Below are positions 53,126 through 62,058 of a stretch of DNA of 64,000 bases, piece by piece. Source of the DNA: JAJUFS01 sp036381175. GTDB lineage: Bacteria; Pseudomonadota; Gammaproteobacteria; Natronospirales; JAJUFS01. A program made the position numbers and the translations under genes. The notes beneath the pieces are model-generated. The model was not told the origin of the DNA, did not search any database, and saw nothing but the letters and a program-made list of their open reading frames with translations. Every line of letters starts with the position of its first letter. Position 1 is the first letter of the stretch. Location of the stretch: contig DASVDI010000006.1 in assembly GCA_036381175.1 (NCBI GenBank), positions 159,424-223,423 of the forward strand. The letters run 5' to 3'.

Positions 53126-53821
53126 ATGAGTGAAACGATTCGCACAACTCGCGAGCAGATCCTGCGCGAACTGAAATTGCGCGGTGACGCCTCGCAAGCC
53201 GAACTTGCCGAAGCGCTCAAGCTCACGCGTGAAGCCGTGCGCCAGCAATTGGCGCTGCTTGAGCAGCAAGGCTGGGTGCACAGCGCGTCGCAAACGGCCG
53301 GTGGTCGCGGCCGGCCGACGCATCGCTACAAGCTCACCGCGGTTGCCGAGGAGCAGTTTCCGAAGTTCTACGACGCGCTCACGGTGACACTGATCGGCGC
53401 GCTGGGGAACAAATTCGGCGAGGACGGCCTGCGCGACGTGCTGAGCCACATCACCGACCAGCAGGTGGCGCTGTGGCAGCCGCGCCTCGACGGCGAAACG
53501 CTCCGGCAGCGCATGCAGGCCCTGCGCGGCATTTATTTCGACCAGGATCCGTACACGGAAGTGCGCCACGACGCCGACGGCGCGTTGCTGATCGAACACA
53601 ATTGTCCTTACCTCACCGCCGCCCAGAACGAGCCGCGCTTGTGCAGCGTCACGGTTTCTACCCTGAAACGCTTGCTGGGCGTGGAAGTGGAGCGCACGGA
53701 ACGTTTCCAGGAGGGCGACGGCCGCTGCGTGTTTCGCATTCATGAGGACAAGCCGGTTTCGAAGCGATTCCGTTTCGGCTGGGAAACGCCCCCGGAAAAG
53801 CCACCGGAAAACAAGAAATAG
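53126..53821 (+). CDS. SufR-like Fe-S-cluster transcriptional regulator
   Basis: 231 residues. A winged helix-turn-helix covers ~1-70 (TREQILRELKLRGDASQAELAEAL, wing GRGRPTHRYKL). The C-terminal half has Cys160, Cys173 and Cys201 with spacing C-x12-C-x27-C, the spacing of the three cysteines that hold the cluster in cyanobacterial SufR. It likely senses iron-sulfur status, oxygen or NO. It lies 9 nt after the DUF2231 gene and probably binds the dyad at 52323. No suf or isc genes are nearby. Confidence 0.82.
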   Translation: MSETIRTTREQILRELKLRGDASQAELAEALKLTREAVRQQLALLEQQGWVHSASQTAGGRGRPTHRYKLTAVAEEQFPKFYDALTVTLIGALGNKFGEDGLRDVLSHITDQQVALWQPRLDGETLRQRMQALRGIYFDQDPYTEVRHDADGALLIEHNCPYLTAAQNEPRLCSVTVSTLKRLLGVEVERTERFQEGDGRCVFRIHEDKPVSKRFRFGWETPPEKPPENKK

Positions 53822-53930
53822 CTCTCGCATCGCAACATCCGTCGCTCTTGCCGCTCAGCCGGAAAATGGCGACGTATGTCTCAAATTGACAATTGTCACC
53901 TTGCCTCAGCGTGCTGATCCTGTTGTATTT

Positions 53931-53977
53931 GCCAGTCCGCGTCCCAAAAATACATAAAAAGACGCGAATGGACTGGC
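53931..53977 (+). other. Structured leader hairpin before the HD-GYP gene
   Basis: GCCAGTCC pairs with GGACTGGC and GCGTC with GACGC (a 4-nt bulge between), closing an A-rich 17-nt loop. It ends ~20 nt before the ATG at 53998 and so could affect translation or termination. A perfect palindrome TGACAATTGTCA lies at 53887-53898. Confidence 0.45.
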
Positions 53978-53997
53978 GGTGACAACAAGAGGCGGCC

Positions 53998-55245
53998 ATG
54001 CGTAAGCGTGTTGATGTAAGCGAGCTTGAGCTTGGCATGTTCGTTGCGGAACTGGATCGCCCGTGGCTCGACAGCCCGTTCCTGTTCCAGGGCTTCGTGA
54101 TCGAAGGCGAGGAAGAGCTCGCCACCCTCCAGGAAATCTGCGATTTCGTTTTTGTTGATTCCGAGCGATCCGTAACAAGTGCGGCGCCGCGCCGGGAAGC
54201 ACCGGCCAGCGCTGTCGCCCCCGAGCATGTTCCCGCCCGCTTTCGGTCCGTCGCCGAAGCGGTGCGCCAGAACGACCCGCGCGTTTTCGCCCGCGATTTC
54301 CAGACCGTCATGAACCTGCAAAAGCGCGCCCACCTTGCCCTGATCCGCCTCATCGACCAACGCCGTGTCGGCCGGATGGTCCAGGCGGGTCCGGTGCTCG
54401 AGGTCGTGCGCGACCTGACCGAATCGATCCTCGAGAACCCCAACACCGCCCTGTGGCTGACGAAACTGCGCGAACAGGATGAGTTCAGCGCTATGCACAG
54501 CATCAATGTCGCGATTCTTTCCATCGCGTTCGGCAAGCACCTGAAGATGCCGACCGAGACGCTGCACGCCATCGGCCTCGGCGCGATGCTGCACGACATC
54601 GGCCTGAACGAGCCCTCCAACGACATCATCCGCAGCAAGCTTCGCTTGAGCGCCGACGATTTCGCGGTTGTGCGCCGGCATCCGCTCGACGGCATGTACA
54701 GCCTCAAGCGCCAGAATGAATTGCCCGAAATCACACGTGACATCATTCGCTGGCATCACGAACGCATCGACGGCTCGGGCTACCCGCATGGCCTGAAGAA
54801 CGGCGAGATTCCGCGGCATGTGCTGATCGCCGCGATTGCCGATGTCTACGATGCCATGACCAGCGACCGTGCCTGGCGCCGCGCCATGCAGCCGCCCGAC
54901 GCGCTCGCCGAGCTGCACAAGGACGCCGAACGCACGTTCGGCAACGAACTGGTGCAATCCTTCATCCACTGCATCGGCATTTATCCGGTCGGCACGGTCG
55001 TCAAGCTCAACACCGGTGCGATCGGCATGGTGGCATCGACCTTCCCCGGCGTGCGCCTGACGCCGCTGGTGCTGTTGCTGAAGGATTCGATGGGCACGCA
55101 CATGAATCCCCGCCGGCTGGTGAACCTTGCCGCGCTTCGCGACCGGCAGCACGATTCCTGGTCCATCATCAGCGCGGTCGAGCCGTCATCGCACGGCATC
55201 AACATCAATTCCATTGCCACCGACGAGCTGCGCGCCTTCGGGTAG
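53998..55245 (+). CDS. HD-GYP c-di-GMP phosphodiesterase with DUF3391
   Basis: 415 residues. DUF3391 spans ~1-140, and the HD-GYP domain ~150-345. Ligands are visible: His199-Asp200 in MLHDIG and HHERIDGSGYP (253-263), the full GYP motif. It would hydrolyse c-di-GMP to pGpG or GMP. With the two GGDEF genes at 5014 and 15905 it shows active c-di-GMP control. Confidence 0.93.
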   Translation: MRKRVDVSELELGMFVAELDRPWLDSPFLFQGFVIEGEEELATLQEICDFVFVDSERSVTSAAPRREAPASAVAPEHVPARFRSVAEAVRQNDPRVFARDFQTVMNLQKRAHLALIRLIDQRRVGRMVQAGPVLEVVRDLTESILENPNTALWLTKLREQDEFSAMHSINVAILSIAFGKHLKMPTETLHAIGLGAMLHDIGLNEPSNDIIRSKLRLSADDFAVVRRHPLDGMYSLKRQNELPEITRDIIRWHHERIDGSGYPHGLKNGEIPRHVLIAAIADVYDAMTSDRAWRRAMQPPDALAELHKDAERTFGNELVQSFIHCIGIYPVGTVVKLNTGAIGMVASTFPGVRLTPLVLLLKDSMGTHMNPRRLVNLAALRDRQHDSWSIISAVEPSSHGININSIATDELRAFG

Positions 55246-55259
55246 AAAAATCATCCGCA

Positions 55260-55306
55260 GGATTCAGCCGCTCCCTCTCCCCTCGGGGAGAGGGTGGGGT
55301 GAGGGG
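55260..55306. repeat. Dispersed repeat family B, copy 2 (inverted)
   Basis: GATTCAGCCGCTCCCTCTCC...GGGGAGAGGGTGGGGTGAGGGG is the reverse complement form of the element at 15721. It lies between the HD-GYP and GNAT genes. Confidence 0.8.
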
Positions 55307-55389
55307 AAAGCTCGCGACTCTCTCCCCGCGCCAGGAACGATCCCCGAAGCATCGCCTTCCGTCGGCAAACATTCCTATAATGTGCTGCC

Positions 55390-55896
55390 ATGAGCAGCCC
55401 CGTCGAACTCCTGCCTTTCACCCCTGATTACAAGGACGCCTTCCGCGATCTCAACCGCGAGTGGCTGGAAGCCTTGTTTTACGTCGAGGATTACGACCTG
55501 CAGCAGCTCGAACATCCCGAGCGGATACTCGCGGCGGGTGGCGAAATCTGGTTCGCGCGACTCGACGGCGTGATGGTCGGAACCGGTGCGCTGTATTGCG
55601 ACGGCGACGGGGTGTTCGAAATCGCCAAGATGGCCGTGACCGGAAACGCTCGCGGCCACGGCATCGGACGCCTGCTGCTTGAAAAACTCATCCAGCGTTT
55701 CCAGGAACTCGGCGGCCGCCGGCTGGTGCTGGAAACCAATTCGTCGCTTTCGGCGGCCATTGCGCTGTACCGCAGCGCGGGATTCGTCGATTACACGCCA
55801 TCGAAGCCTTCCGAGTATGCGCGCGCCAATGTGTTCATGGAGTGGCGGCGGACAGGTGAAATTACCCAGGAAAGCGTCCTCCAGCACGAAAGTTGA
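55390..55896 (+). CDS. GNAT-family acetyltransferase
   Basis: 168 residues. The acetyl-CoA motif ARGHGIGRLLLEKLIQ lies near residue 95, followed by LVLETNSSLSAAIALYRSAGF. The early segment (FRDLNREWLEALFYVEDYD) resembles MarR-associated GNAT proteins. The substrate is unknown. Confidence 0.88.
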   Translation: MSSPVELLPFTPDYKDAFRDLNREWLEALFYVEDYDLQQLEHPERILAAGGEIWFARLDGVMVGTGALYCDGDGVFEIAKMAVTGNARGHGIGRLLLEKLIQRFQELGGRRLVLETNSSLSAAIALYRSAGFVDYTPSKPSEYARANVFMEWRRTGEITQESVLQHES

Positions 55897-55984
55897 TCCT
55901 GCCAAATCCCGTTCTTGCGGAACTATCAGCCGCTGGGCGAGTCACTTAGAATTCTTCTATTCGCATGACAAACCAGGAACGTTG

Positions 55985-57046
55985 ATGCCTTCCATTTCTC
56001 CCCGTCTGCCCGCGCTCTGGCAGATCCTGGGCGCCGCGCTTTTGCTTTCCGCGTGCGCCGACAATGAATCCGCGATGCAACAGGAAGCCACTGTCGTACC
56101 AGTGGTCACCGCGATTGTTGCGAAGGAGCAGGTCTCGGACCGCATCGAATCCGTCGGCACGACCCGTGCGAACGATTCGGTGGAAATCACCGCGCGCGTT
56201 TCAAACGTCGTCACGCGCATCAATTTCAACGAAGGTTCGCTTGTAGAAAAGGGCGACGTGCTGGTGGAACTGGAATCCACGGAAGCACGCGCGAATCTCG
56301 CCGAAGCCGAAGCCGATCTCGTCGAGATCCAGTCACAGTTCAACCGCTCGCAGGAACTGATTCGCAGCAACGTGATTTCGCAATCCGTGCTCGACCAGCA
56401 GGCAGCGCAGGTCAATGCCGCGAAAGCGCGCGTCGCCGCCGCGCGCGCAGTGCTCGCCGATCACACCTTGCGCGCGCCATTCGATGGCCGCGTCGGGCTG
56501 CTGCGCGTGAGCATCGGCTCGATGGTGACGCCGGGAACCGTCATCACCACGCTGGATCAGATTCGTGAAATGCAGCTCGACTTCGCCGTGCCGGAATCGT
56601 TCCTTGCCACGCTTGCGCCAGGCCAGACCGTCAACGCGCACAGCGTTGCGTATCCCGATGAAGTTTTCGTCGGCGTCGTTGACAGCATCAACACGCGCGT
56701 CGACCCGGTCACGCGCACCGTCACCGTGCGCGCGAAAATCTCGAACGAGAACGGCCGGCTGCGCCCCGGCATGTTCATGACCGTGACGCTGCGCAAGAAC
56801 GCGCGTGAAACCATCATGGTGCCGGAGCTTGCGCTGGTGGCCGAAGGCGACAACAAGTTCGTGTTCGTGGTGCAGGATGATGTCGCACTGATGCGCGAAG
56901 TCGAAACCGGCACGCGCGTGCCGGGTGATGTGGAGATCACCAGCGGCTTGCAGGTGGGCGATGAAATCGTCGTCGAAGGAACGCAGTCACTGCGGCACGG
57001 CACACCGGTTCGCCGCGTTGAAGGACCGGGGAGTGTCGCGCCGTGA
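55985..57046 (+). CDS. RND efflux periplasmic adaptor
   Basis: The ATG at 55985 gives 353 residues; the frame is open further upstream but lies inside the GNAT gene. It is a lipoprotein (lipobox LLSAC). The barrel-sandwich, coiled-coil (~105-180) and beta-barrel regions are typical of membrane-fusion proteins (VVTRINFNEGSLVEKGDVLVELE, then DHTLRAPFDGRVG). It overlaps the pump gene by 4 nt (GTGA). It links the pump to an outer-membrane channel, which is not encoded here. Confidence 0.92.
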   Translation: MPSISPRLPALWQILGAALLLSACADNESAMQQEATVVPVVTAIVAKEQVSDRIESVGTTRANDSVEITARVSNVVTRINFNEGSLVEKGDVLVELESTEARANLAEAEADLVEIQSQFNRSQELIRSNVISQSVLDQQAAQVNAAKARVAAARAVLADHTLRAPFDGRVGLLRVSIGSMVTPGTVITTLDQIREMQLDFAVPESFLATLAPGQTVNAHSVAYPDEVFVGVVDSINTRVDPVTRTVTVRAKISNENGRLRPGMFMTVTLRKNARETIMVPELALVAEGDNKFVFVVQDDVALMREVETGTRVPGDVEITSGLQVGDEIVVEGTQSLRHGTPVRRVEGPGSVAP

Positions 57047-60000
57047 TCATCTCGAGCATCGCGGTCAAGCGGCCGGTCTTCGCGATCGTCATCAGCCTGC
57101 TGCTGGCGCTGCTGGGTTTGATGGCGTTCCTGCAATTGCCGGTGCGCGAATATCCGGACATTGATCCGCCGATCGTTTCCGTCAGCCTGGATTATCGCGG
57201 CGCGTCGGCGGAGATCGTCGAGAAGAAAGTCACGCAGCGACTGGAAGATGCCGTTGCCGGCATCGAAGGCATCGAGAAGATGACGTCGTCCACCGAGGAC
57301 GGCGAGGCGCGCGTCACGATGGAATTCTCGCTCGACCGCGATGTGGATTCCGCCGCCAACGATGTGCGCGATCGCATCTCGCGCATTGTCGACAACCTTC
57401 CTGAGGAAGCGGATCCGCCGGAAATCCAGAAGGCTGATTCGGACACCGACTCGGTGATCTGGCTGAGTCTCACCTCCGATCGCATGAACACCTTGCAGTT
57501 GACCGACTACGCCGATCGCGTGCTGGTTGACCGCTTCTCCACGGTGCCAGGCGTTGCCAGCGTTCGCATCGGTGGCGACCGGCAGTACGCGATGCGCGTA
57601 TGGCTGGACCGCCAGGCGCTGGCCGGACGCGGACTGACGGTGAACGACGTCGAAAGCGTATTGCGCGCGGAGAATGTCGAGCTGCCGGCAGGCCGTCTGG
57701 AATCCACGCAACGCGAGTACATGTTGCGCACGCAGACGGGCCTGGACAGCGCGGAGGATTTCCGCGAGCTGGTGATCGGTCGTGGAGAGAATGGCCAGCT
57801 GGTTCGCATCGGCGATGTCGCGCGCGTGGAGCTCGCTGCGGCGAGCGAACGTTCGCTGGCGCGCTCGAATGGCAAGGCGACGGTTTCACTCGGCATTTCG
57901 CAGCAATCCAAGGCGAATACCGTCGAGCTTTCCCAAGGCGTGCGCGAGGAAATGCGCGCGCTCCGCGACACGCTTCCCGCCGGCATGGAAATTCACGTCA
58001 ATTACGACCGCGCGGAGTTCATCAACGAATCCATCAACGAAGTCTTCATCGCGCTCGGCGTTTCGCTGTTGCTGGTGCTGATCGTGATCTACCTGTTTCT
58101 CGGCACCGTGCGCGCGACACTGATTCCCGCTGTCGTGATTCCGGTGTCGCTGCTCGCCTCGTTCATCATCGTGCAGCCGCTGGGTTATTCCATCAATGTG
58201 CTGATGCTGCTCGGGCTGGTGCTCGCCATCGGCCTGATCGTTGATGACGCAATTATTGTGCTCGAGAATATTTACCGTCGCATCGAAGAAGGCCAGCCGC
58301 CGCTGCTTGCCGCCATCGACGGTTCAAAAGAGATCGGTTTTGCGGTGATCGCGACAACGACCGTGCTGGTGTCGGTGTTCGTGCCGATCTCGTTCATGCA
58401 GGGAAACATCGGCCGCTTGTTCAGCGAGTTCGGCATTTCGGTTGCGGCCGCCGTCGGCTTTTCCAGCCTGATCGCGCTCACGCTGACGCCGATGATGACG
58501 TCGCAGTTGTTCAAGGTTGGACGCGAACGCGGCCGGTTTGCGCGCTGGACGGACAATCTTTTTTCCCGCATGAGCGCGGCGTATGAACGAAGCCTGCGCA
58601 AGCACGTTGCAAAGCCCGCGCCGATGATCGGCCTCGTGCTGGTAATCATCGGCGCTGCCGCCGCGTTGTTCGCCATCCTGCCGACGGAATACTCGCCGCG
58701 CGAAGATCGTGGCGTGTATTACGTCGTCGTGGAAGCGCCGCTCGGTGCGAGCATGGAATACACCGAACGCTACGCGAAGATCATGGAAGACGTGATCCTG
58801 GAGCAGGTTGAAGCTGGCTACGTTGATCGCGTGCAGATTCGCATTCCGGGTGGCTGGAGCGGCGGCGTGAACAGCGCACGCGCGCTGGCGCTGCTCGCAC
58901 ACTGGGACGAACGCGATAAAAGCGCGCAGGAGATCGCGGCGGAAACGCGCGAAAAACTTGCAGGCCTTCCCGGTGTGAGCGTGCGCGTTTCGACGCCGGG
59001 TGGTCTTGGCGTGCGTGGCGGCGACCGGCCGATCTCGATCGTGCTCGGGGGGAATTCCTACGAGAACCTGGAGAAGCGCCGCGACGAACTGCTCGCGTGG
59101 ATGGATCGCAGCCCGATGTTCGTCGGCACCGATTCCGACTACAAGGAGCGCAAGCCGCAGATGCGCATCCAGGTGAATCGTGAACGCGCGAACGCGCTCG
59201 GCGTTTCGCTGACTTCCGTCGGGCGCACGCTGGAAACCATGCTCGGTTCGCGTGTCGTCACCACCTTCCAGCGCGAAGGCGAGGAATACGACGTGATCCT
59301 GCAGGCCGAACCCTCGGATCGCGCGACGCCAAGCGACATCTTCAATATCTATGTGCGCTCCGACACCAGCGGCGAACTCGTTTCACTCGGCAATCTCGTG
59401 ACCATTACCGAGGAAGCCGGTCCACTGGAGTTGAACCGTTTTGATCGCTTGCGCGCCATCTCCGTGTCGGCCGGTCTCGCGGACGGCTATTCGCTGGGCC
59501 AGGGGCTCGCGGCGATCGAGGATTATGTCTCTGCGAACATGCCGGAAATCACGCTCGGCTACGACGGCGAATCGCGCGAGTTCAAGGAATCCGGACGGTC
59601 GCTGTATTTCACGTTCATCGTGGCGCTGATTGTCGTTTACCTGGTGCTCGCCGCGCAGTTCGAAAGCTTCCGGCATCCGCTGGTCATCATGTTCACCGTG
59701 CCGCTCGCGATTACCGGTGCGCTGATCGGTCTGTGGCTGTTCGGTGTGTCGATCAACGTGTTCAGCCAGATCGGCATGATCCTGCTGATCGGTCTCGCCG
59801 CGAAGAACGGCGTTCTGATTGTCGAGTTTGCGAACCAGTTGCGTGACCGCGGCATGGCCTTCCATGACGCCATCGTGCATGCGGCCGGCGTGCGCCTGCG
59901 GCCCGTGCTGATGACCAGCTTCGCCGCCGCGTTCGGCGCCGTGCCGCTGATGCTCGCCACCGGCGCAGGTTCGGAAAGCCGCCAGGCGATCGGCGTGACC

Positions 60001-60153
60001 ATTTTCTTCGGCGTGATGTTCTCCACCCTGCTGACGCTCGGCGTCGTACCGGCGGCGTATTCGCTGATCGCGCGCGGCACGACCTCGCCCGAACACATCG
60101 CGCGCAGGATCGAGCGCATGCGTGACGACGAGGAACCAGGCAAGAACGCGTGA
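57043..60153 (+). CDS. RND multidrug efflux pump (HAE1 type)
   Basis: 1036 residues with twelve membrane segments and two large periplasmic loops. The family start FAIVISLLLALLGLMAF, the proton-relay DD pair in GLIVDDAIIVLENIYR (segment 4) and the late GLAAKNGVLIVEFANQLRD are present. It pumps unknown compounds with its adaptor. No regulator or TolC-like gene is adjacent. Confidence 0.95.
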   Translation: MIISSIAVKRPVFAIVISLLLALLGLMAFLQLPVREYPDIDPPIVSVSLDYRGASAEIVEKKVTQRLEDAVAGIEGIEKMTSSTEDGEARVTMEFSLDRDVDSAANDVRDRISRIVDNLPEEADPPEIQKADSDTDSVIWLSLTSDRMNTLQLTDYADRVLVDRFSTVPGVASVRIGGDRQYAMRVWLDRQALAGRGLTVNDVESVLRAENVELPAGRLESTQREYMLRTQTGLDSAEDFRELVIGRGENGQLVRIGDVARVELAAASERSLARSNGKATVSLGISQQSKANTVELSQGVREEMRALRDTLPAGMEIHVNYDRAEFINESINEVFIALGVSLLLVLIVIYLFLGTVRATLIPAVVIPVSLLASFIIVQPLGYSINVLMLLGLVLAIGLIVDDAIIVLENIYRRIEEGQPPLLAAIDGSKEIGFAVIATTTVLVSVFVPISFMQGNIGRLFSEFGISVAAAVGFSSLIALTLTPMMTSQLFKVGRERGRFARWTDNLFSRMSAAYERSLRKHVAKPAPMIGLVLVIIGAAAALFAILPTEYSPREDRGVYYVVVEAPLGASMEYTERYAKIMEDVILEQVEAGYVDRVQIRIPGGWSGGVNSARALALLAHWDERDKSAQEIAAETREKLAGLPGVSVRVSTPGGLGVRGGDRPISIVLGGNSYENLEKRRDELLAWMDRSPMFVGTDSDYKERKPQMRIQVNRERANALGVSLTSVGRTLETMLGSRVVTTFQREGEEYDVILQAEPSDRATPSDIFNIYVRSDTSGELVSLGNLVTITEEAGPLELNRFDRLRAISVSAGLADGYSLGQGLAAIEDYVSANMPEITLGYDGESREFKESGRSLYFTFIVALIVVYLVLAAQFESFRHPLVIMFTVPLAITGALIGLWLFGVSINVFSQIGMILLIGLAAKNGVLIVEFANQLRDRGMAFHDAIVHAAGVRLRPVLMTSFAAAFGAVPLMLATGAGSESRQAIGVTIFFGVMFSTLLTLGVVPAAYSLIARGTTSPEHIARRIERMRDDEEPGKNA

Positions 60154-60244
60154 ACCAGCGGCTACCTTCAATTGTTGCGCTGCCTGTTGGAAATCGCGTG
60201 CCCGGCCATAAGTCTGAATCGAACCCGCATTCGAGGAGCCGGAC

Positions 60245-60541
60245 ATGGCCGAGCACAGACAGGAATTCATGAGCCGATTGAGCGCGGAGCTGGATGCCAT
60301 CGACGCGCAACTGGACCAGTTCCGGGCGGAGTTTCGCGACGAATCCACCATGGGCGCGAAGTTCCGCACGGACGACAAGCTTGAGACACTCGAGCAGCGC
60401 CGCGATGCAATCCGTCAACGCTCCCGGGAGCTGGAAGATGCCGACGGAGACCGCTGGGAAGCTTCCCGTCGGGACATCGAGAACGCGCGCAACGACCTTC
60501 GGCGTTCGCTGGACGAGGCACGCAATCACCTGCGGCACTGA
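60245..60541 (+). CDS. Small coiled-coil protein, sll1863-like
   Basis: 98 residues, nearly all helical and charged (LSAELDAIDAQLDQFRAEFR and a later LEQRRDAIRQRSRELEDADG). The pattern resembles sll1863-family stress proteins. Its role is unknown. It ends at a strong terminator. Confidence 0.7.
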   Translation: MAEHRQEFMSRLSAELDAIDAQLDQFRAEFRDESTMGAKFRTDDKLETLEQRRDAIRQRSRELEDADGDRWEASRRDIENARNDLRRSLDEARNHLRH

Positions 60542-60562
60542 CCATCCGAACGTTATGCGCTG

Positions 60563-60596
60563 ATTCGGCCGGCGCATCGCCGGCCGAATTTTTTTC
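60563..60596 (+). terminator. Rho-independent terminator
   Basis: ATTCGGCCGGCG-cat-CGCCGGCCGAAT followed by a run of Ts. A perfect 12-bp stem. Confidence 0.92.
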
Positions 60597-60659
60597 TTCG
60601 CCCCTCGCTTTTTCCCGGCCCGCATATAGACTCCTCTGGCAAGCCTGGGGGAGGTCGAA

Positions 60660-61862
60660 ATGAAAAAGATTCCGGACACCGTTCGGCACGCCGAACGTCT
60701 CGCCGCCGCGCTCGAGAAGCGCGCACCACTTGATGCCGCCGCGCGCCTTTCCCGCCATGACGACGATGAAGTCACCGCTACCTTGCCGCATCTTTCACCG
60801 GGTTTCGCGCGCCAGCTTGTCGAACACCTTCCCGAAGCGCGCCGCAGCCGCTTCGCGCCACAGCTGCCAGACACCAGTCATGAAGAATGGCCGGAGGATT
60901 CCGTCGGACGTTTGATGGAGGCGCCGATCGCAACATTTTCTCCGGCAACCACCGTCGGTGACACGCGCAAGGCCTTGAGGCATCTCGCGCGTTCCGCGCG
61001 GTTCACTTACGCGTATTGCGTTGATGCCGAATCCCGCTTGCGCGGCGTTGTCGTGATGCGCGACCTGATGTTCGCCTCGCGCACGACAAAACTCGAAGAC
61101 ATCATGATCGAAGATCCGTTTGTGTTCCGCCCGGAGACGCCGGTGGAAGATGCCGCGCACGAAGTATTGGCGCGCCACTATCCTGTCTATCCTGTCTGCG
61201 CTGATGACGGCCGCTTGATCGGGCTTGTGCACGGTTACGCCTTGTTCGCGGCACACACGGCGAATGTTTCCGCGACAGCGGGACGCATGGTCGGCGTGCA
61301 GAACGAAGAGCATTTTTCCACGCACTGGCTGCAATCACTGAAGCTTCGCCATCCTTGGCTGCAACTCAACTTGCTGACGGCATTCCTGGCTGCCGCGGTT
61401 GTCGGCGTGTTCGAGGAAACCATCGCGCAGGTTGTCATGCTCGCCGTGTTCCTGCCCGTGCTTGCGGGGCAATCCGGCAACACCGGCTGCCAGGCGCTCG
61501 CCGTCACCTTGCGCGCAATGGCGCTGGATGAAATGCCGGACGGCGAGGAACGCAAGGCGTTGTTGAAAGAAGCGTGGCTCGGGTTCCTGAACGGTGTGCT
61601 TGTTGGCATCACCTCAGGGCTCGCGATGTACTTCTACGCGGACTTCCAGGGCGATGCCGCCGCCGCAATACTTGGTGGCGTCGTTGCGATCGCCATGATC
61701 GGAAGTTGCGTGTTGAGCGGATTGACCGGTGTGCTCGTGCCGCTCACCTTGCGCCGTCTCGGTACCGATCCCGCGACGGCTTCGAGTATTTTCGTCACCA
61801 CCGCGACGGACGTCGCGAGCATGGGTTTGTTGCTTGGACTCGCGACGTGGTTGGTCTTGTAG
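60660..61862 (+). CDS. mgtE: MgtE-type magnesium transporter
   Basis: 400 residues, shorter than the usual ~450 because the N-terminal helical domain is reduced. Two CBS domains follow at ~90-210 (GRLMEAPIATFSPATTVGD, DIMIEDPFVFRPETPVEDA). The membrane part has five segments with the MgtE motifs PVLAGQSGNTGCQAL and DPATASSIFVTTATDV. It imports Mg2+ or Co2+ under CBS gating. The N-domain and the GQSGNTG (usually GGNAG) variant are atypical. Confidence 0.9.
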   Translation: MKKIPDTVRHAERLAAALEKRAPLDAAARLSRHDDDEVTATLPHLSPGFARQLVEHLPEARRSRFAPQLPDTSHEEWPEDSVGRLMEAPIATFSPATTVGDTRKALRHLARSARFTYAYCVDAESRLRGVVVMRDLMFASRTTKLEDIMIEDPFVFRPETPVEDAAHEVLARHYPVYPVCADDGRLIGLVHGYALFAAHTANVSATAGRMVGVQNEEHFSTHWLQSLKLRHPWLQLNLLTAFLAAAVVGVFEETIAQVVMLAVFLPVLAGQSGNTGCQALAVTLRAMALDEMPDGEERKALLKEAWLGFLNGVLVGITSGLAMYFYADFQGDAAAAILGGVVAIAMIGSCVLSGLTGVLVPLTLRRLGTDPATASSIFVTTATDVASMGLLLGLATWLVL

Positions 61863-61955
61863 AAGACCGTTCAGCTAATGATCGAGGTGTAGGAGCCCTT
61901 CCCGAAACAGAACCCAATTTCCCGAGCACATTCTTATTTGCGCCGCAAACGTAAC

Positions 61956-61961
61956 TATAAT
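61956..61961 (+). promoter_or_regulatory. Candidate -10 of the mini-RHS cassette
   Basis: A perfect TATAAT in an AT-rich ~196-nt region before the RHS gene. No strong -35 is seen at the proper distance, so confidence is low. Nothing else is seen in this gap. Confidence 0.35.
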
Positions 61962-62058
61962 TTGTGCTTGCCAAACCAAAATGATTTCGCTCTAATTCTG
62001 TGCAAAGCCCGACGCACGTTGGCAAGAACATTCGTAATTTTTTTCAGAGGGAATTGCC

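Noticed and set aside
53896..55152. Minus-strand frame opposite the HD-GYP gene
   Set aside because: HD and GYP motifs on the plus strand are intact; the antisense frame lacks any motif.
55679..55984. N-terminal extension of the RND adaptor into the GNAT gene
   Set aside because: The lipoprotein signal at 55985 is the natural start; the extension is read from GNAT in another frame.
57192..59143. Several antisense frames inside the RND pump gene
   Set aside because: All are composition artefacts of a well-conserved 1036-residue pump.
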